NCBI GenBank assembly: GCA_963970005.1
Contig: CAXAMN010023306.1
Location: 522,159-586,158, forward strand
Length of the DNA stretch: 64,000 nt
From: Durusdinium trenchii
Taxonomy: Eukaryota; Sar; Dinophyceae; Suessiales; Symbiodiniaceae
Direction: 5' to 3'
How positions within the stretch are numbered: the first letter of the stretch is position 1; the number at the start of each line of letters is the position of its first letter. The position numbers and the translations under genes were made by a program. The notes under the pieces were generated by a model, which saw only the letters and a program-made list of their open reading frames with translations, was not told where the DNA came from and ran no database searches. Below are positions 1-9,957 of this stretch, one piece after another.

Positions 1-309
1 TTCCAGTGCGACGCCATCCATCTTCCACTTCCATCTCATGTCCTCCTGCCGTCGTCCCAAGGCGCACGACCGGATCGCCCGGGTCCGGTCCGGTGCCCAC
101 CGCGCCTTCCAGTCGCTTCGGGCCAGCAAGTACCTGGCGATCTGCGATCTCGCGATCTCTCCGGTGATGACATGGGCGTTCCAAGTCTCGGCGCCTCCGC
201 TGTATACGGCGTTTCTGGTGAACTGGTGCTGTAAGCGGACTGGCGTTTCTGGTGCGGGCAGGGACTTGCTCAGGGCACCGACATCATCAAACAGTGGCAG
301 TGACCTTTC
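1..309 (-). CDS. Locus A exon, runs off the left edge
   Basis: An open frame of about 103 codons, read leftwards from a CAG|G acceptor (AG at 310-311) to the window edge. Third codon positions are strongly G/C, and the other frames are worse. The translation is basic and helical, with segments such as ETWNAHVITGEIARSQIARY. I do not recognise the family. This is the most 3' exon visible of the long minus-strand exon run called locus A. No stop codon is reached, so the gene continues outside the window. Confidence 0.6.
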
Positions 310-435
310 CTGAACTTGAGATCAAGTCATATCAAACCTATAGTAATCAAACGAATTCAACATGCTGATACCATCCAATGATGATTGATGATCATATGGC
401 ACCACCTTGATACAATCACCCCTAGAACCCTCCCT

Positions 436-603
436 CAAAAGAGTTCTTCGCAGACGCCGGCTGCGGCTTCGGACCGACGCATCCGGCGACCGCCCGAGCT
501 GACGCCAAACGAGCTGACGCCATTGGTTTCGGGGCACGGCAAGGTTTGTGCAGCCATGGTCGCTACGAGCTGGCCAAACGAGCCATGCCCATCCATGCAA
601 CAC
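436..603 (-). CDS. Locus A exon
   Basis: The acceptor CCCCAG|G lies at 604-605. The frame is rich in Gly, Ser and Arg with strong G/C third positions and stays open to a TGA near 436, so the donor lies before that. It is separated from the next exon (1-309) by about 125 nt. Function unknown. A shifted frame is also open, so the exact product is uncertain. Confidence 0.45.
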
Positions 604-768
604 CTGGGGCGAGCAAGACTCAACATGATGAGATGCGCCGGTCACACTAGGTGTTTGATGGTGTTTGTAGATGTTCGGTTTGCCTGCGTTTCAATGCACT
701 CCACCCCACCCCACAAAAAGTATTCAGTGTCACCGAGTGCCTCTCCTAAGGGCTGACCATCGGCTTAC

Positions 769-905
769 CCCTCCATTTCGCCAGGTATTTCTCAAGGTCT
801 TTGGTGCGGAAAATCTCAGCCACCAAGGGATACTCCTCAGTCAAGCCACGCCATTCTCCAACCATTCCTGAGCGTGAGCAAGGGCGGTCTTCGCATCAAG
901 GGATC
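769..905 (-). CDS. Locus A exon with possible frameshift
   Basis: The 3' end is well defined: the coding text (LTEEYPLVAEIFRTKDLEKY) runs into a GTAAGC donor at 763-768. Upstream, a second good reading (DAKTALAHAQEWLENGVA) sits in another frame and hits a TGA exactly where the first begins. Either a tiny intron, an indel or a sequence error lies near 840. Amphipathic helices are likely. Family not recognised. Confidence 0.5.
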
Positions 906-1202
906 GCTCATGGGGTTCTCATAGCGTGTCAAACTTTACGATACTTCGCGACTCAAACATACTCATACTGTCATGTGCAATGTCCCGTGACTGGACTCAC
1001 ATCTGTCCCAAAACTCAAAACAACACTGTAAGAATAGCGGTGTCTGCGGGGTTTCGCTCCTTGCACTTCAGTGCTCTTTGACTATTGCTCTTGCATATGT
1101 TCGAAGAATGACACGAGCCGATAGAATCCCTGCAACATGTTGAACATGAACCTTGACTAGCCTACTACTGCCTACCGAGCAATTACATCTTGCAGAACCT
1201 GT

Positions 1203-1290
1203 CCCCGGCATGCTGCCCAAATGCTTGAACTCCGCCACGGAAAAGTTGTCTTGGTTGGGTGCAGTGTCCATCTCACCCTGCGAAGGCGAT
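1203..1290 (-). CDS. Locus A exon
   Basis: A short open segment (core NQDNFSVAEFKHLGSMPG) between a CGCAG|G acceptor and a GTTCTG donor at about 1197-1202. Codon bias agrees with the minus strand. Function unknown. Confidence 0.45.
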
Positions 1291-1697
1291 TGCTGGCAAA
1301 GCGACTGCCGGCTCAAGGCTGCCCACGCAACAAATGAAAAGGATAAATAGTCAATGACCAATCGATTTCTTGCTCCGTCGTCCCACACAACCGCTTGCAC
1401 TTGAGAGCTTTCCAGTGAAAAATATTGTTCTTAGAATTCGGGAGGCGTCGGGAAACCTCCTCCTGAAATAGCCTTGAAATGAGAAAGAGCAAAAGGTTAC
1501 AGAAAGAAAAAGGCATGAAACCACAAAAGCATCTGCGTATATCTGCGTGCTTTCTGCAACTCCAAAAAAATGCCCTCCAAAAACTTCCTTGAACAATACA
1601 GCAATACAGCGCCAAAAGAAAACAAAACAAAAAACATCAAAAAACAACATAACAATGTCCCCAAACCAAAAAAGACTTCAAAAACCAAACAACTCAC

Positions 1698-1998
1698 CCC
1701 CCCGGAAGGGACTTGGCCTTCTGACCCTTGCGGCACGTGAAGGCCATGCCCACTTCTTCGGCCTCAAAGGGTCCAAACCTCGGCGACGGGCGACGTCCTC
1801 GACACCGAAGCATCGAAGCACGGTGCTTCAATGGACCAAGCACGGTGGCTGCGAAAAACATACGGAAAACAAGGAGGCTGAGGCAACCAAGGACAATCAT
1901 CAGCAATCTGAAGCACTTTGCCAAGTTGCACTTCGAGCTCCTTGGATCACCCGGAACAGTTTCGTCTCTCTGCGCACAAATGTGTCCGAGCAATGTCA
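1698..1998 (-). CDS. Locus A exon with one predicted membrane segment
   Basis: The open frame ends at a GTGAGT donor (1692-1697). It contains one hydrophobic stretch (core RLLMIVLGCLSLLVF), followed by a basic then mixed tail. It could be a single-pass membrane segment. The 5' limit is uncertain: an ATG lies at 1998 and a GTGCGCAG acceptor lies just inside it. Family not recognised. Confidence 0.5.
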
Positions 1999-2230
1999 TG
2001 TGACAGGGCCATGTGACCTGCACAACATGCACTGGACAGTAAACTAGCAGGACAATTGTGAGCCGCTCACACATTTGTTGCACTGTCCAACGAACACCTC
2101 CTTGCTCACAACCAAAGAGAACACCCATATATACCCACTGTGCCACTCTTCGGCTGTGCTTCTCCGGGCCACAATATGGCTCGTATGGTCTGGTGCTTTA
2201 CTCAATCGCTCGCTTAAACATGCGAAAACA

Positions 2231-2405
2231 GTATATGGCCAGCGCTGCTGCCCGCTTCGCCACCGCTGAAAATGAAGCGCTGCCCAAGTGCTCTTTCTTT
2301 GAATGGCTCGTTGGACCCTGTGAGCCCTCCGTAGGCCATCCCTGAGCCATCGAGTCGGGTCGGGTCGGAGACCTTCTGGGCAAGTCCGATTTCGACGAAA
2401 GACTC
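2231..2405 (-). CDS. Locus A exon
   Basis: An excellent acceptor, CACCCCAACAG|G (AG at 2406-2407), opens a G/C3-rich frame with text such as VEIGLAQKVSDPTRL and FIFSGGEAGSSAGH. The frame closes at a TAA near 2214, so the donor is likely one of the GT dinucleotides at about 2220-2235. Function unknown. Confidence 0.5.
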
Positions 2406-2869
2406 CTGTTGGGGTGAAGAACAGTGCACTCAGAAAGCATACCTGGAACGTCCTCAGTGTTTCTTTTTTTTCGATCTGCGGTGTGAAACACATATTTTGG
2501 AGTCACTGGCCACTGGCTTATATTTTGAGTCTGCGGATGTTTCTCTAGTGTTCTGATATTTCCCAGGTATTCCACGTTCGTTTATACAGCTAAGGGATGC
2601 TAAGCTAAGGGCGTTTATTGGTGAGCCACAGGCGTTTTTTTCCCGAACGTGTTTTTGGTTTTTTAAGTGGATGATGTGGATGTTTATTTCGATTGCGGAT
2701 GTTTATGCGGTTCACGGCAACAACAACAACAACAACAACAAAGTTGCAGGTATGGAAGCATTCTCACGTGCGTCATCGGAACAGGGGAGAATCAGCTTGC
2801 TTGCTGACCAAACGCTTGGAAGATCAACACTTGAGGTTGTATAAAAACCCCCTATCCTTTTGCCTTACC

Positions 2870-3400
2870 ACTTTTGGCGTTATCGTTTGTTTTTCTTCCT
2901 TATCGCTTTACAGTACTTTGACTAACTGCAACATATGTAACATATGTAGTATACATGTGTGTGTGTGCACTGCGTGCATGTGGTGTGGAACCTGCAGACA
3001 TGAAGACAATAGGTACAGTTCCCCATGCTGGAGTCCATGCTAGAGTCCCCAGACAGAAGATCTTATTGCTGTCCATGGCGCTCACATGTGGTGGCCTACC
3101 TACACAAAGGTCTTTTAGGCTCGCTGCGTTATCGTTTTTGTTATCGTTTTGTTATCGTTTTGGTGCCTGGTGCAACTTGGATTTGTTTAAAGATTCTGCC
3201 CTGAAGAACGGGAGATGGTTCACACTCTGTTTGTCGAGCAGGGACTGTTCTTTCGGAGGCCCAGGAGACACTCCTTGTTGCTCCCTCTGTGAGGACATAA
3301 GCCTAAAACCACAAATAGAAACATGCCAAGGGATTTCCACAACAATCATCGGGGGTTATCGTTTTTTTTTCTTCCTTATCGTTTTACAGTGGTTTGCAGA
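2870..3400. repeat. Repeated GTTATCGTTTT / splice-acceptor-like segment
   Basis: A roughly 36-bp segment with a T-rich tract, CTTCCTTATCG and TTTACAG occurs at about 2878-2915 and again at about 3354-3391. GTTATCGTTTT is also repeated three times at 3125-3165. Both long copies end in a pyrimidine tract plus ACAG, like a plus-strand 3' splice site. The only long plus ORF here (2955-3536) is low-complexity and I do not call it a gene. Confidence 0.5.
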
Positions 3401-3580
3401 TGCTCCAAGAAAAACGGACATGCGAATACTAATTCCCTGGGTGGGGGATTTTTATAATCTCTCACTTGGCCTTTGCAAAGGGAGAATGACCCAAAATACC
3501 GCTAAGCATCGGTGGCAAAACAAAGACTCAAAGTGAGGAGGGCCCTAATTTTCTTCTGCGAAAAACGTCCTCGTACTGAC

Positions 3581-3659
3581 CGTCATAGCAAACCAGCTGC
3601 AATTGGTGTTCTCTTCCCAGCATTGGCGGTACTGTTCAGGCGTGATCTTAGCTTCTATC
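3581..3659 (-). CDS. Locus A exon
   Basis: Acceptor CCAAG|G (AG at 3660-3661) and a GTCAGT donor (3575-3580) bound a clean open segment (IEAKITPEQYRQCWEENTN). All three codon positions look coding. The text is helical and Gln/Glu-rich. Family not recognised. Confidence 0.55.
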
Positions 3660-3837
3660 CTTGGCATGGCGCGGGGGAGAGTGGTCGCTGAGCATGACGA
3701 TGAGCCTTTGTCATCATGGGTTCGTGCAACTGTCCATTGCTTTTTCCTCATGTTGGATCTCCATCTGCATCATCAGAGTTCTCTCAAAATGACTGGACAC
3801 AAAGAAACGTTGCAAATCCCTCACTTTCAATCGAAGC

Positions 3838-3925
3838 AAACCCTTTGGCCATGCGACACAGTTTCAACGGTTTCAGCCCCACTAGCAGAGTTGGCCGCCT
3901 CCAAACCAGTGCGACTCTGTTTGAC
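3838..3925 (-). CDS. Locus A exon, small and Ala/Ser/Glu-rich
   Basis: A segment (GLEAANSASGAETVETVSH) after a TCAAACAG acceptor, ending near a GGTTTG donor. The composition suggests a linker rather than a folded domain. It lies 5' of the 3581-3659 exon on the same strand. Confidence 0.4.
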
Positions 3926-4091
3926 ACTCCAAGAAACTAGACTGAGGATTGAGGATTCCTCTGCTTGACCACATCACTTCCTGTGATTCTACCCCTCAGG
4001 ACACCACACCCCAAAAAGAAATCGCCGGGTAGGACCGACAAGGTTGGATGGCTTATTGCTTGCTTGTCGATGGATCCGAATCACCAATTTC

Positions 4092-4152
4092 GATGGCTCA
4101 GTAGCTTTGGGAGCAACATCTTGGGTTGCATCTTGGCTTCGCCAGGACCTGC
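4092..4152 (-). CDS. Locus A exon
   Basis: A short Lys/Leu-rich segment (PGEAKMQPKMLLPKLLSHRN) between a GTGCAG acceptor and a GTGATT donor. Frame choice rests on composition and splice signals only. Confidence 0.4.
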
Positions 4153-4291
4153 ACATCCGCACGAGCTGAATGCATTTCCCAAAGAAACACAGGTTCACAA
4201 CAGGTCTACTGCAAAGTGTGTCCGCATATTTCTTCGTACACATGCCGGTCAAGCAGCAAAAAGCCGATGCCCACATTGCCCGGGTCAACTG

Positions 4292-4420
4292 GATTGTGCC
4301 AAGTGGCTCTTGGTTTCTGTCGGCTCCTTCGGCCCTTCAGGCGGGTGAGCTGCGGTGGTGGCAGGTGCTGGCACTGTGGCCTCCTTGGACCGAGTGACAT
4401 GGCAAAGAACGTCGAGTGAC
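4292..4420 (-). CDS. Locus A exon, Pro/Ala/Glu-rich linker
   Basis: An open minus-strand frame with text such as KEATVPAPATTAAHPPEGPK, probably ending at a GTTGAC donor near 4288. This is low-complexity linker-type sequence. The upstream boundary is not clear. Confidence 0.4.
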
Positions 4421-4674
4421 ATGGCCACCCGAAAACCCTGACCTCGCATTGGGGGTAGTCTTTGGGGGGGTTCGTCAGGTCATTCTCGCTATTCACTGCC
4501 CTTTTTCATGGACAAGGTTTTCTCTGTTTGCGTGTCTGCACCTGCAAACCTTGTGGCACAATCCAACATGGCTGAGACGTCTTACAATATCTTCTTTTGT
4601 GACTCTATCAGTTTTGAGGAAAGTATACATGCACGTAGATGCCAGATACAACTTGAATAATTATGTATTACAAA

Positions 4675-4757
4675 TGCCCTTGTTACTAGTAGCTTCTTGC
4701 TACTCGTAGTAATGCCCTTGTTACTAGTAGCGATGTCCTTGTTACTAGTATAGCTTC
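4675..4757 (-). repeat. Dispersed TAGTAACAAG repeat cluster, copy 1
   Basis: Four near-identical TACTAGTAACAAG(G) units, read on the minus strand, spaced 20-35 bp. The same motif forms clusters at 7070-7146, 37974-38052 and 53215-53312. This cluster lies between locus A exons, probably inside an intron. Confidence 0.7.
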
Positions 4758-4791
4758 TCTTCTATGAGTCAAAAAATGTCAAAAACCACAC

Positions 4792-4918
4792 CTTTTTCGA
4801 TGGCCAAGTCACCGAGCCAGGTGATGGGGGTGCAGCCTTTGAAGGAAGCGAAGGAACAAAGTGAGTCCTGCGACAGACTCATGACCAGAATCATCTGACT
4901 TTTCAACATGGGAACAAC
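4792..4918 (-). CDS. Locus A exon
   Basis: Acceptor GCCTCTCAG|G (AG at 4919-4920) and a GTGTGG donor (4786-4791). The product includes SFKGCTPITWLGDLAIEKG, which loosely resembles one ankyrin-type turn (x-G-x-TP). One partial match is too little for a family call. Third positions are G/C-rich. Confidence 0.55.
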
Positions 4919-5011
4919 CTGAGAGGCCCAAACCAACCTGAAGGACTCCACCAACGACCTGAGGTGTCACAATCCGCACATCACCCTGGAGTGGGAGGCC
5001 ATGAAGACTAC

Positions 5012-5084
5012 CTTTCCGCGGAGGTAATATCTCTGGAGCAAATCTGTTCGTCGGATGGAGCGAATCAGTTTACTGCAATGGTTC
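5012..5084 (-). CDS. Locus A exon
   Basis: A textbook short exon: TCATTTCAG|G acceptor (AG at 5085-5086) and AAAG|GTAGTC donor. Only one of the three frames is open (CSKLIRSIRRTDLLQRYYLR). The text is basic and helical. Function unknown. Confidence 0.6.
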
Positions 5085-5432
5085 CTGAAATGACGTGAAG
5101 CCACTTCAGTTGAGTATTGTGATTGTGCCCACACTGCCAAGTTATATGCTACCGAGCCTTGCTTCATTCTTGTCATAATTACAATTCAATATACAGTAAT
5201 GTACGGTATTGTATATAGTATATCAGAATCAGTAATATTATGATGTATATGTGTGTGTGTGTGCGTGGTTGTCCCCAGCCCGTGCCATGCCCTACACACA
5301 CAAAACAGCTAAAGAAGGGAGGGGCACCCCTTCGTTTTAGACAAATGCTGAATCACACCGAATCCACCTCCCGGCTTCCAAGCTGGTCGTTTATCATGCG
5401 TGCAATTTAATGTCTAATCCTCAAACGCTCAC

Positions 5433-5567
5433 GCATGTCTTGGCTTCCAGCAGCAGTTTCTCTCTTTTTGCAGTGCGGTTTGGATCGTCGTGCGCCCTTT
5501 GAGGTGCAACAACGGCGCCAGCGGTGACACATCCAGGATACAAATCCCACGGACACGGCGGAGTCGT
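5433..5567 (-). CDS. Locus A exon
   Basis: Acceptor CTCGCAG| (5568-5569) and donor GTGAGC (5427-5432). The chosen frame ends in a charged helix (AKREKLLLEAKTC). A second minus frame through 5429-5640 is also open, but it does not use this donor, so I prefer the spliced reading. Confidence 0.5.
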
Positions 5568-5941
5568 CTGCGAGGATTCACAAGGCAAATCTGCTTTTTC
5601 CTCAATCCATGTAATGTAGGTGGTTCAGATGTGACATGTGGTTTGGGGTGAATAAGGGGTGAATCGGTGGAACATCTGGTTTGGAGTTTGGAGTGTGCTG
5701 CGCATCCTTTGTAAACTCTCAAGACATTTGGATCACCCCTCATTAGCTTAGGCCTTTCGGACAGTCCGTCGCTTGTCTTTATGAGAGCCATGTCACATCT
5801 CCCGTCTCCTACTCCATGATTGGCTCCTACTTGTAAGTGGGGTCACAACCTTTGTGCGCTGCTAGAACGAAGCTGGAGTGCATAGTCACAGTCATAACAA
5901 CCCCAACAACGTCCCCCCCAAAAAAGAGATACAATGAGTAC

Positions 5942-6084
5942 CCCCCTTCGAAAATGCCATTGTGAACCGGCCACCGACCCGCTCACGGCCGGCAGGGCCG
6001 GTCTGCTGGATGCACTGGGCGCCGCCCAGCCACGAAGTGGGGGGTCGGCGGGTTGGACAAGTAGTCCTTCCAGCAATGCGAACC
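5942..6084 (-). CDS. Locus A exon
   Basis: Acceptor CTGTAG|G (6085-6086) and donor GTACTC (5936-5941). The frame is strongly G/C3 (text such as CIQQTGPAGRERVGGRFTM). Family not recognised. Confidence 0.55.
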
Positions 6085-6288
6085 CTACAGTGAGCCAAGT
6101 CTAGTGTGCGAAACCATGCGAAACCATTATCTCATGCGTTTCCGAATGACAGTCTGGAACAAACAGGGAGAAAAAAGAAATCCAAGGCGCTTAAAATGAT
6201 TCAACATGATTCCAGACCGCAGACCTTTTAAAAATTGCCATAAGCTGCATCATTGTTACATTCCAATGTTTGCATAACTAATCACCAC

Positions 6289-6483
6289 CTCTCCAGCCTG
6301 GCCTTCTTCCACATAAAGGGCAGCTCCGGAGAGATTTGTCCAGGCCTCAGGGCGACGAGTGATTTGATGTGATTTGTCCAGCCACGAGTTCGAACGGCGA
6401 CCCCAAACAGCTCGACACGAGATCAGACTCGTGGCAACGACTGGAGATGAGATCGTTTTACGCCAATGCGCCGCAAGACCGTT
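6289..6483 (-). CDS. Locus A exon, end weakly resembles a SET-domain signature
   Basis: Acceptor TTGTATTGTAG (6484-6485), then 65 uninterrupted codons to a GTGGTG donor. Reading past the donor, the frame gives ALYVEEGQAGEVVISYANIG. This is reminiscent of the G-E-E-h-h-I-S-Y-G motif at the end of SET domains, but the first half does not look like SET. Treat it as an unknown protein with a weak hint only. Confidence 0.55.
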
Positions 6484-7069
6484 CTACAATACAAGAGCCG
6501 AGGAACACTGAGCAGGAGAGCTTGGCTTGATACTTGATGCAAGCGCCTACCTTCCTGAGTGGAACAGCTTGAAAGACTCTGAGATGCAGGTATGTTAGTG
6601 ATGCTGGGGGGGGCTTCTGTGGTTATTGACCTTCAAACAGCTGGGAACCAAGCTCTGGAAGTGGGTCGGAGGTTGCGAACGTACATGGTCTGGTGAGTGG
6701 CCCATGTGTCAGGTGACAGTTAAGAACATCTCAGTGATGTGCTTCCACATCGGGTGATTGTTGCAATACTAAAACCATCTAAAACCTGGGAGCAAAGTGA
6801 GTCACACCAAGAATTGGATTGTGGATGCACTGGTGCTCAAAAGGGTTCAAAGCACACTCCCTCAGCTAAAGGGAGTTCCACATGAGCTGGGTTGGCTGCA
6901 AACTCCTATCTGCACTGCCCTGCCCCTTTTGAATGATGAGAGATGGTGAGAGGGCTCCGTGCGACCGCCCGGTCTCGAGCTGATCGATGGCTCAGCTGGT
7001 CTCTCGCGTAGCCTTACATCACATCACTACGATGTGACAATTCAAACAGAAGCTGAAGTAGAAGCTGTA

Positions 7070-7146
7070 TAGTAACAATGTTCGCTATTAGAAACAAGTG
7101 CCTCGCTAGTAGTAACAAGTGCCTTACTAGTAGTAACAAGAAGCTA
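7070..7146 (+). repeat. Dispersed TAGTAACAAG repeat cluster, copy 2
   Basis: TAGTAACAA-type units separated by short spacers. The cluster lies between the locus A exons ending at 7183 and starting at 6483, so it is probably in an intron. Confidence 0.7.
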
Positions 7147-7182
7147 TTTCATACAACGCGCATTTCTGCCTTCTCCAGGAAC

Positions 7183-7437
7183 CTTCCCCCACACACTTGG
7201 AATCGCCAAGCATCTCGTTCATCTTCTTCAAGTCGGTGGACCATTTGGGGTCCACAGCCATTTGCACCGGGAGTTGCAGTCCTGTGTCGGGTCCCAGGTT
7301 GCGGACGACTGCCAAACCGGTGAATCGGACGAGTAGGCAGGTCAGGTTGCAGTCGCTTGCAATGCTTCTCAGGGCCCGGCTTCTCGCCTTTCTGATGTTG
7401 AGATGGGTATCTTCATCAAACCGTGCTTTGGATGTTT
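7183..7437 (-). CDS. Locus A exon, long and strongly coding
   Basis: A 255-nt exon from a TGTCTAG acceptor (7438-7439) to a GTTCCT donor (7177-7182). It is one of the clearest coding blocks in locus A: no stops, high G/C3 and mixed soluble-protein composition (for example TGLAVVRNLGPDTGLQLPVQ). I find no known motif in it. Confidence 0.65.
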
Positions 7438-7564
7438 CTAGACATTGCGTATCGATGCTCCCATTATTTCAAACCCCCTTGGGTAACCTCTAGGCCTCTA
7501 GGCATAAATCCCCATGTCATGCACTGTAACCATCACAGTCCAGTCTTGTTAAGGACAAACGCTC

Positions 7565-7661
7565 GCCGCTCGCGTGTCTTCACCAGGCCATGGCTCCTCT
7601 CGCTGTCTCGGTCACATAGTTCGGCATGCCTCAGGGTCGTGTGAGTCGTCGATGACCAAGC
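7565..7661 (-). CDS. Locus A exon, basic
   Basis: An open segment (LCDRDSERSHGLVKTRERRA) after a GGCAGTCAG acceptor and before a GTTTGT donor. Another minus frame is partly open, so confidence is limited. Confidence 0.4.
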
Positions 7662-7823
7662 TCTTCTGACTGCCAACACTCGTAACTTGCGGCTGATAAG
7701 TCTTGAAACTGCATGTTCAACTGTCTGCACGCTACAAGTGCACATCATGAAAACTACTGTATATATATAGAGGTATACAGTATATCATATGGATCAACCC
7801 CCAAGTGCCCCCTCAAATCCTAC

Positions 7824-8033
7824 CCCTATCGTCCTTTAATTCGATTCCGTTCCCGGGATCGACCAACCTGGTGCGACCTTTATTGCAGCCAGGGTGCAGC
7901 CCATGTCGCAGGGACTGGGTGCCGGTCGAAGATGAGCTGGCATATCCAGCCAAGCCTGCAGCGATCAGCGCCGTGCCCGAAAACCAACGAGAAAAGCACC
8001 CAACCCTGGGGGCATTGTGAGCCCCAAAGGCTA
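7824..8033 (-). CDS. Locus A exon with a hydrophobic segment
   Basis: Acceptor TACTGTAG (8034-8035) and donor GTAGGA (7818-7823) bound 70 G/C3-rich codons. A Gly/Ala-rich hydrophobic stretch (SGTALIAAGLAGYA) could be a membrane or signal-anchor segment. The tail is Gly/Asp/Lys-rich. Family not recognised. Confidence 0.6.
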
Positions 8034-8399
8034 CTACAGTACCAAAAGCGGTGAGTGGAATCTGGTTGTTTCTAAGATTTTCGACTCAGCTTCAAGCCTT
8101 GTTTCTTGACATCGTTAGCATCTGGTTGCAGTCAGTCAGGGACACCCCACATCCACATGGAGACACCCTATTAAATCTCTGAAGGGGTTAGTATAAAGGT
8201 ACAGCATGGTACACAAGCAACCTGCCTGGCATAATTATATACTGTAGTACAGTAGGTTTCGGCTTAGCCGCTGGGCATCGCGTAACTGCGGCCATACTAG
8301 CAGACTAACAGAACCAACCAATGCTCTCAAGGAAGAACTGCCCAAAAATGATAGACACAATGAAACTACATCTCCTTATCTCATCACATCCCTCCTGAT

Positions 8400-8519
8400 C
8401 TCCTGAAAGCATCAATCCAAGTCAAGATGTCTGCCTTCAACTTGAGCTCTTCCTTCTTCTCCCGGAAGCGCATCAGCCCTTCCAAGGCAGAGTCCAAGTT
8501 TCCTCAGCGCAGGATGATG
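8400..8519 (-). CDS. Locus A exon, charged helix (opposite strand also plausible)
   Basis: The minus frame gives an amphipathic helix (SALEGLMRFREKKEELKLKA) after CTCACCGCAG or GCTGAG. The plus strand of the same DNA also has an ATG (8429) running into a GTGAGT donor (8516-8521). CTGCGGTGAG reads as a donor one way and as an acceptor the other way. Neighbouring exons favour minus. Confidence 0.4.
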
Positions 8520-8634
8520 CTGCGGTGAGTAGAACCCCACATGTTCACCACCCAAAGCACACAATTTCTACGGGAAACTTGTGACCCGCGGCCCTCCTAC
8601 GCACTGTCTGTGTAGAAGGGCGAAGCATGGTGAC

Positions 8635-8746
8635 CTCGCTGGTTTTCAGTCGCTTCTCCGAAGGGCGGCCTCATGCACACGACTTTGGTGGCTTGCTGGA
8701 TTGCCACTCCTGAGGGCCTCTTCGATATCACTCGAGTGGGGTGTGG
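8635..8746 (-). CDS. Locus A exon
   Basis: Acceptor CCTTTCAG (8747-8749) and donor GTCACC (8629-8634). The frame is compact and open (SKRPSGVAIQQATKVVCMR). Two further minus frames are partly open here. This one alone fits both splice sites. Confidence 0.5.
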
Positions 8747-8924
8747 CTGAAAGGTCGGTAGTTGTCTTCGAGCTGTTATGAGCAGTTGAAATGTGCAGGA
8801 TCTTCAAGAGCAACTCAAAGCTCGAGGTTGGAGACTTAGATCTCCAGCAATTGTGCGATGGAAGTGAATGTGAATGATGGTTGTCGCTGTTCACTCAGGC
8901 TATCCGACTATCTGTGCCCATTGC

Positions 8925-9090
8925 AGCCCGCAGCCGTCTAGGTAGCACCAAGCACTGCAAAAATGAAGAAACGTCCCCTTCATGGGAGTGACCTTCATGC
9001 TGAGAACTGCACAACTGAACTTCGGAAGTGCCAAGAAAGGAGGCAAAGTTGCTTGACAAATGCTTCTCATACTTGCATTTTGCATGCATT
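8925..9090 (-). pseudogene. Degenerate copy of the small secreted Cys-rich protein gene at 28 kb
   Basis: The minus-strand DNA aligns by eye with the 5' part of the gene at 27870-28156, including the leader upstream of the start codon: GAAAGGAGGCA (9035 and 28206) lies 54-57 bp from the ATG in each. In this copy one extra G after ATGAAGGGG shifts the frame. Ignoring it, a TAG follows about 15 codons in, and the homology fades after the first 25 codons. It is therefore a broken paralogue embedded in locus A. Confidence 0.65.
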
Positions 9091-9198
9091 TTGCACCACG
9101 TGGCGTCGCAAAGGATATATATGTTTTGTCGCCTATATAGTCTTTGGCAAACCCCTGGCCTGTTTAAGCCACCACTTTGGATTGGTCTGCGGTCTTAC

Positions 9199-9306
9199 CC
9201 AAACGATCCAATCCGGTGGATCCTCAAATCCGCTCGCTCGGCTGCAGTGAAAGCGGCGGAGCGATTCAGCCTTCGACTCGAGCAGCGGAACGAAGCTGTG
9301 ATCCGC
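9199..9306 (-). CDS. Locus A exon
   Basis: Exactly 36 codons between CTCACCGCAG| (9307-9309) and |GTAAGA (9193-9198), both in phase 0. The text (FVPLLESKAESLRRFHCSRA) is well behaved. The plus strand also offers a Lys/Arg/Glu-rich frame ending at GTGAGC, but that has no acceptor. Confidence 0.55.
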
Positions 9307-9639
9307 CTGCGGTGAGCTGAGCGGAGCGAATCTCTCAGTGGGCAGTGCCAGAAAGAGTCTGCTGGTCTCAATGTCAAATGTCTCAGCAAACCGTGGCTTG
9401 CGGAAGGACACAATATGACACAATCATCCATCGCACCGTAGCCTAAAATATAGTCAAACATCTACATTTGGGTCCTCATCCAACTGCATTCGCATCAGCC
9501 GTATGCTATCAGTTCGTGCGAAGCACCACCGACAATTACTTGGAGACCTACCGGAATCTGGAATATCATCTCAGCATATAAGAAAAGCTATTGCAACCAC
9601 CCATGGGCAAAAGCACTTTGCAAAAAATACGGCTTCATT

Positions 9640-9865
9640 TTGGGCATGTCACCGTCTTTGGGCGCCTCAGCCGGACTCTGAGCAGTTGCACCGAGCTGTG
9701 GTGAGCTGGCACTCTGAGCTAGTCTTGCCTGGCAAAATTCAGATCGTTCATGAGCACCAATGTGGGACCGGTGTGAATCAAAAATGCCAACATGTTTTGG
9801 AACGGCCCATGGTGACCCCCAGCGGCCGCAGCTTGGTGCAGGAAATCGAAAAGAATAGAAATAGA
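9640..9865 (-). CDS. Locus A coding block
   Basis: A long minus-strand open stretch with Pro/Ser/Ala-rich text (SPQLGATAQSPAEAPKDGD). Internal acceptor-like CAG sites make the true exon limits uncertain. Confidence 0.4.
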
Positions 9866-9957
9866 ACATATTATGGAGTCCAGGCTTGCGTCACTGCTAA
9901 ACGCCAGATTTCAACACCCATAAAACACATCCCTTCCTCTACAATCCTCCTACAAAC

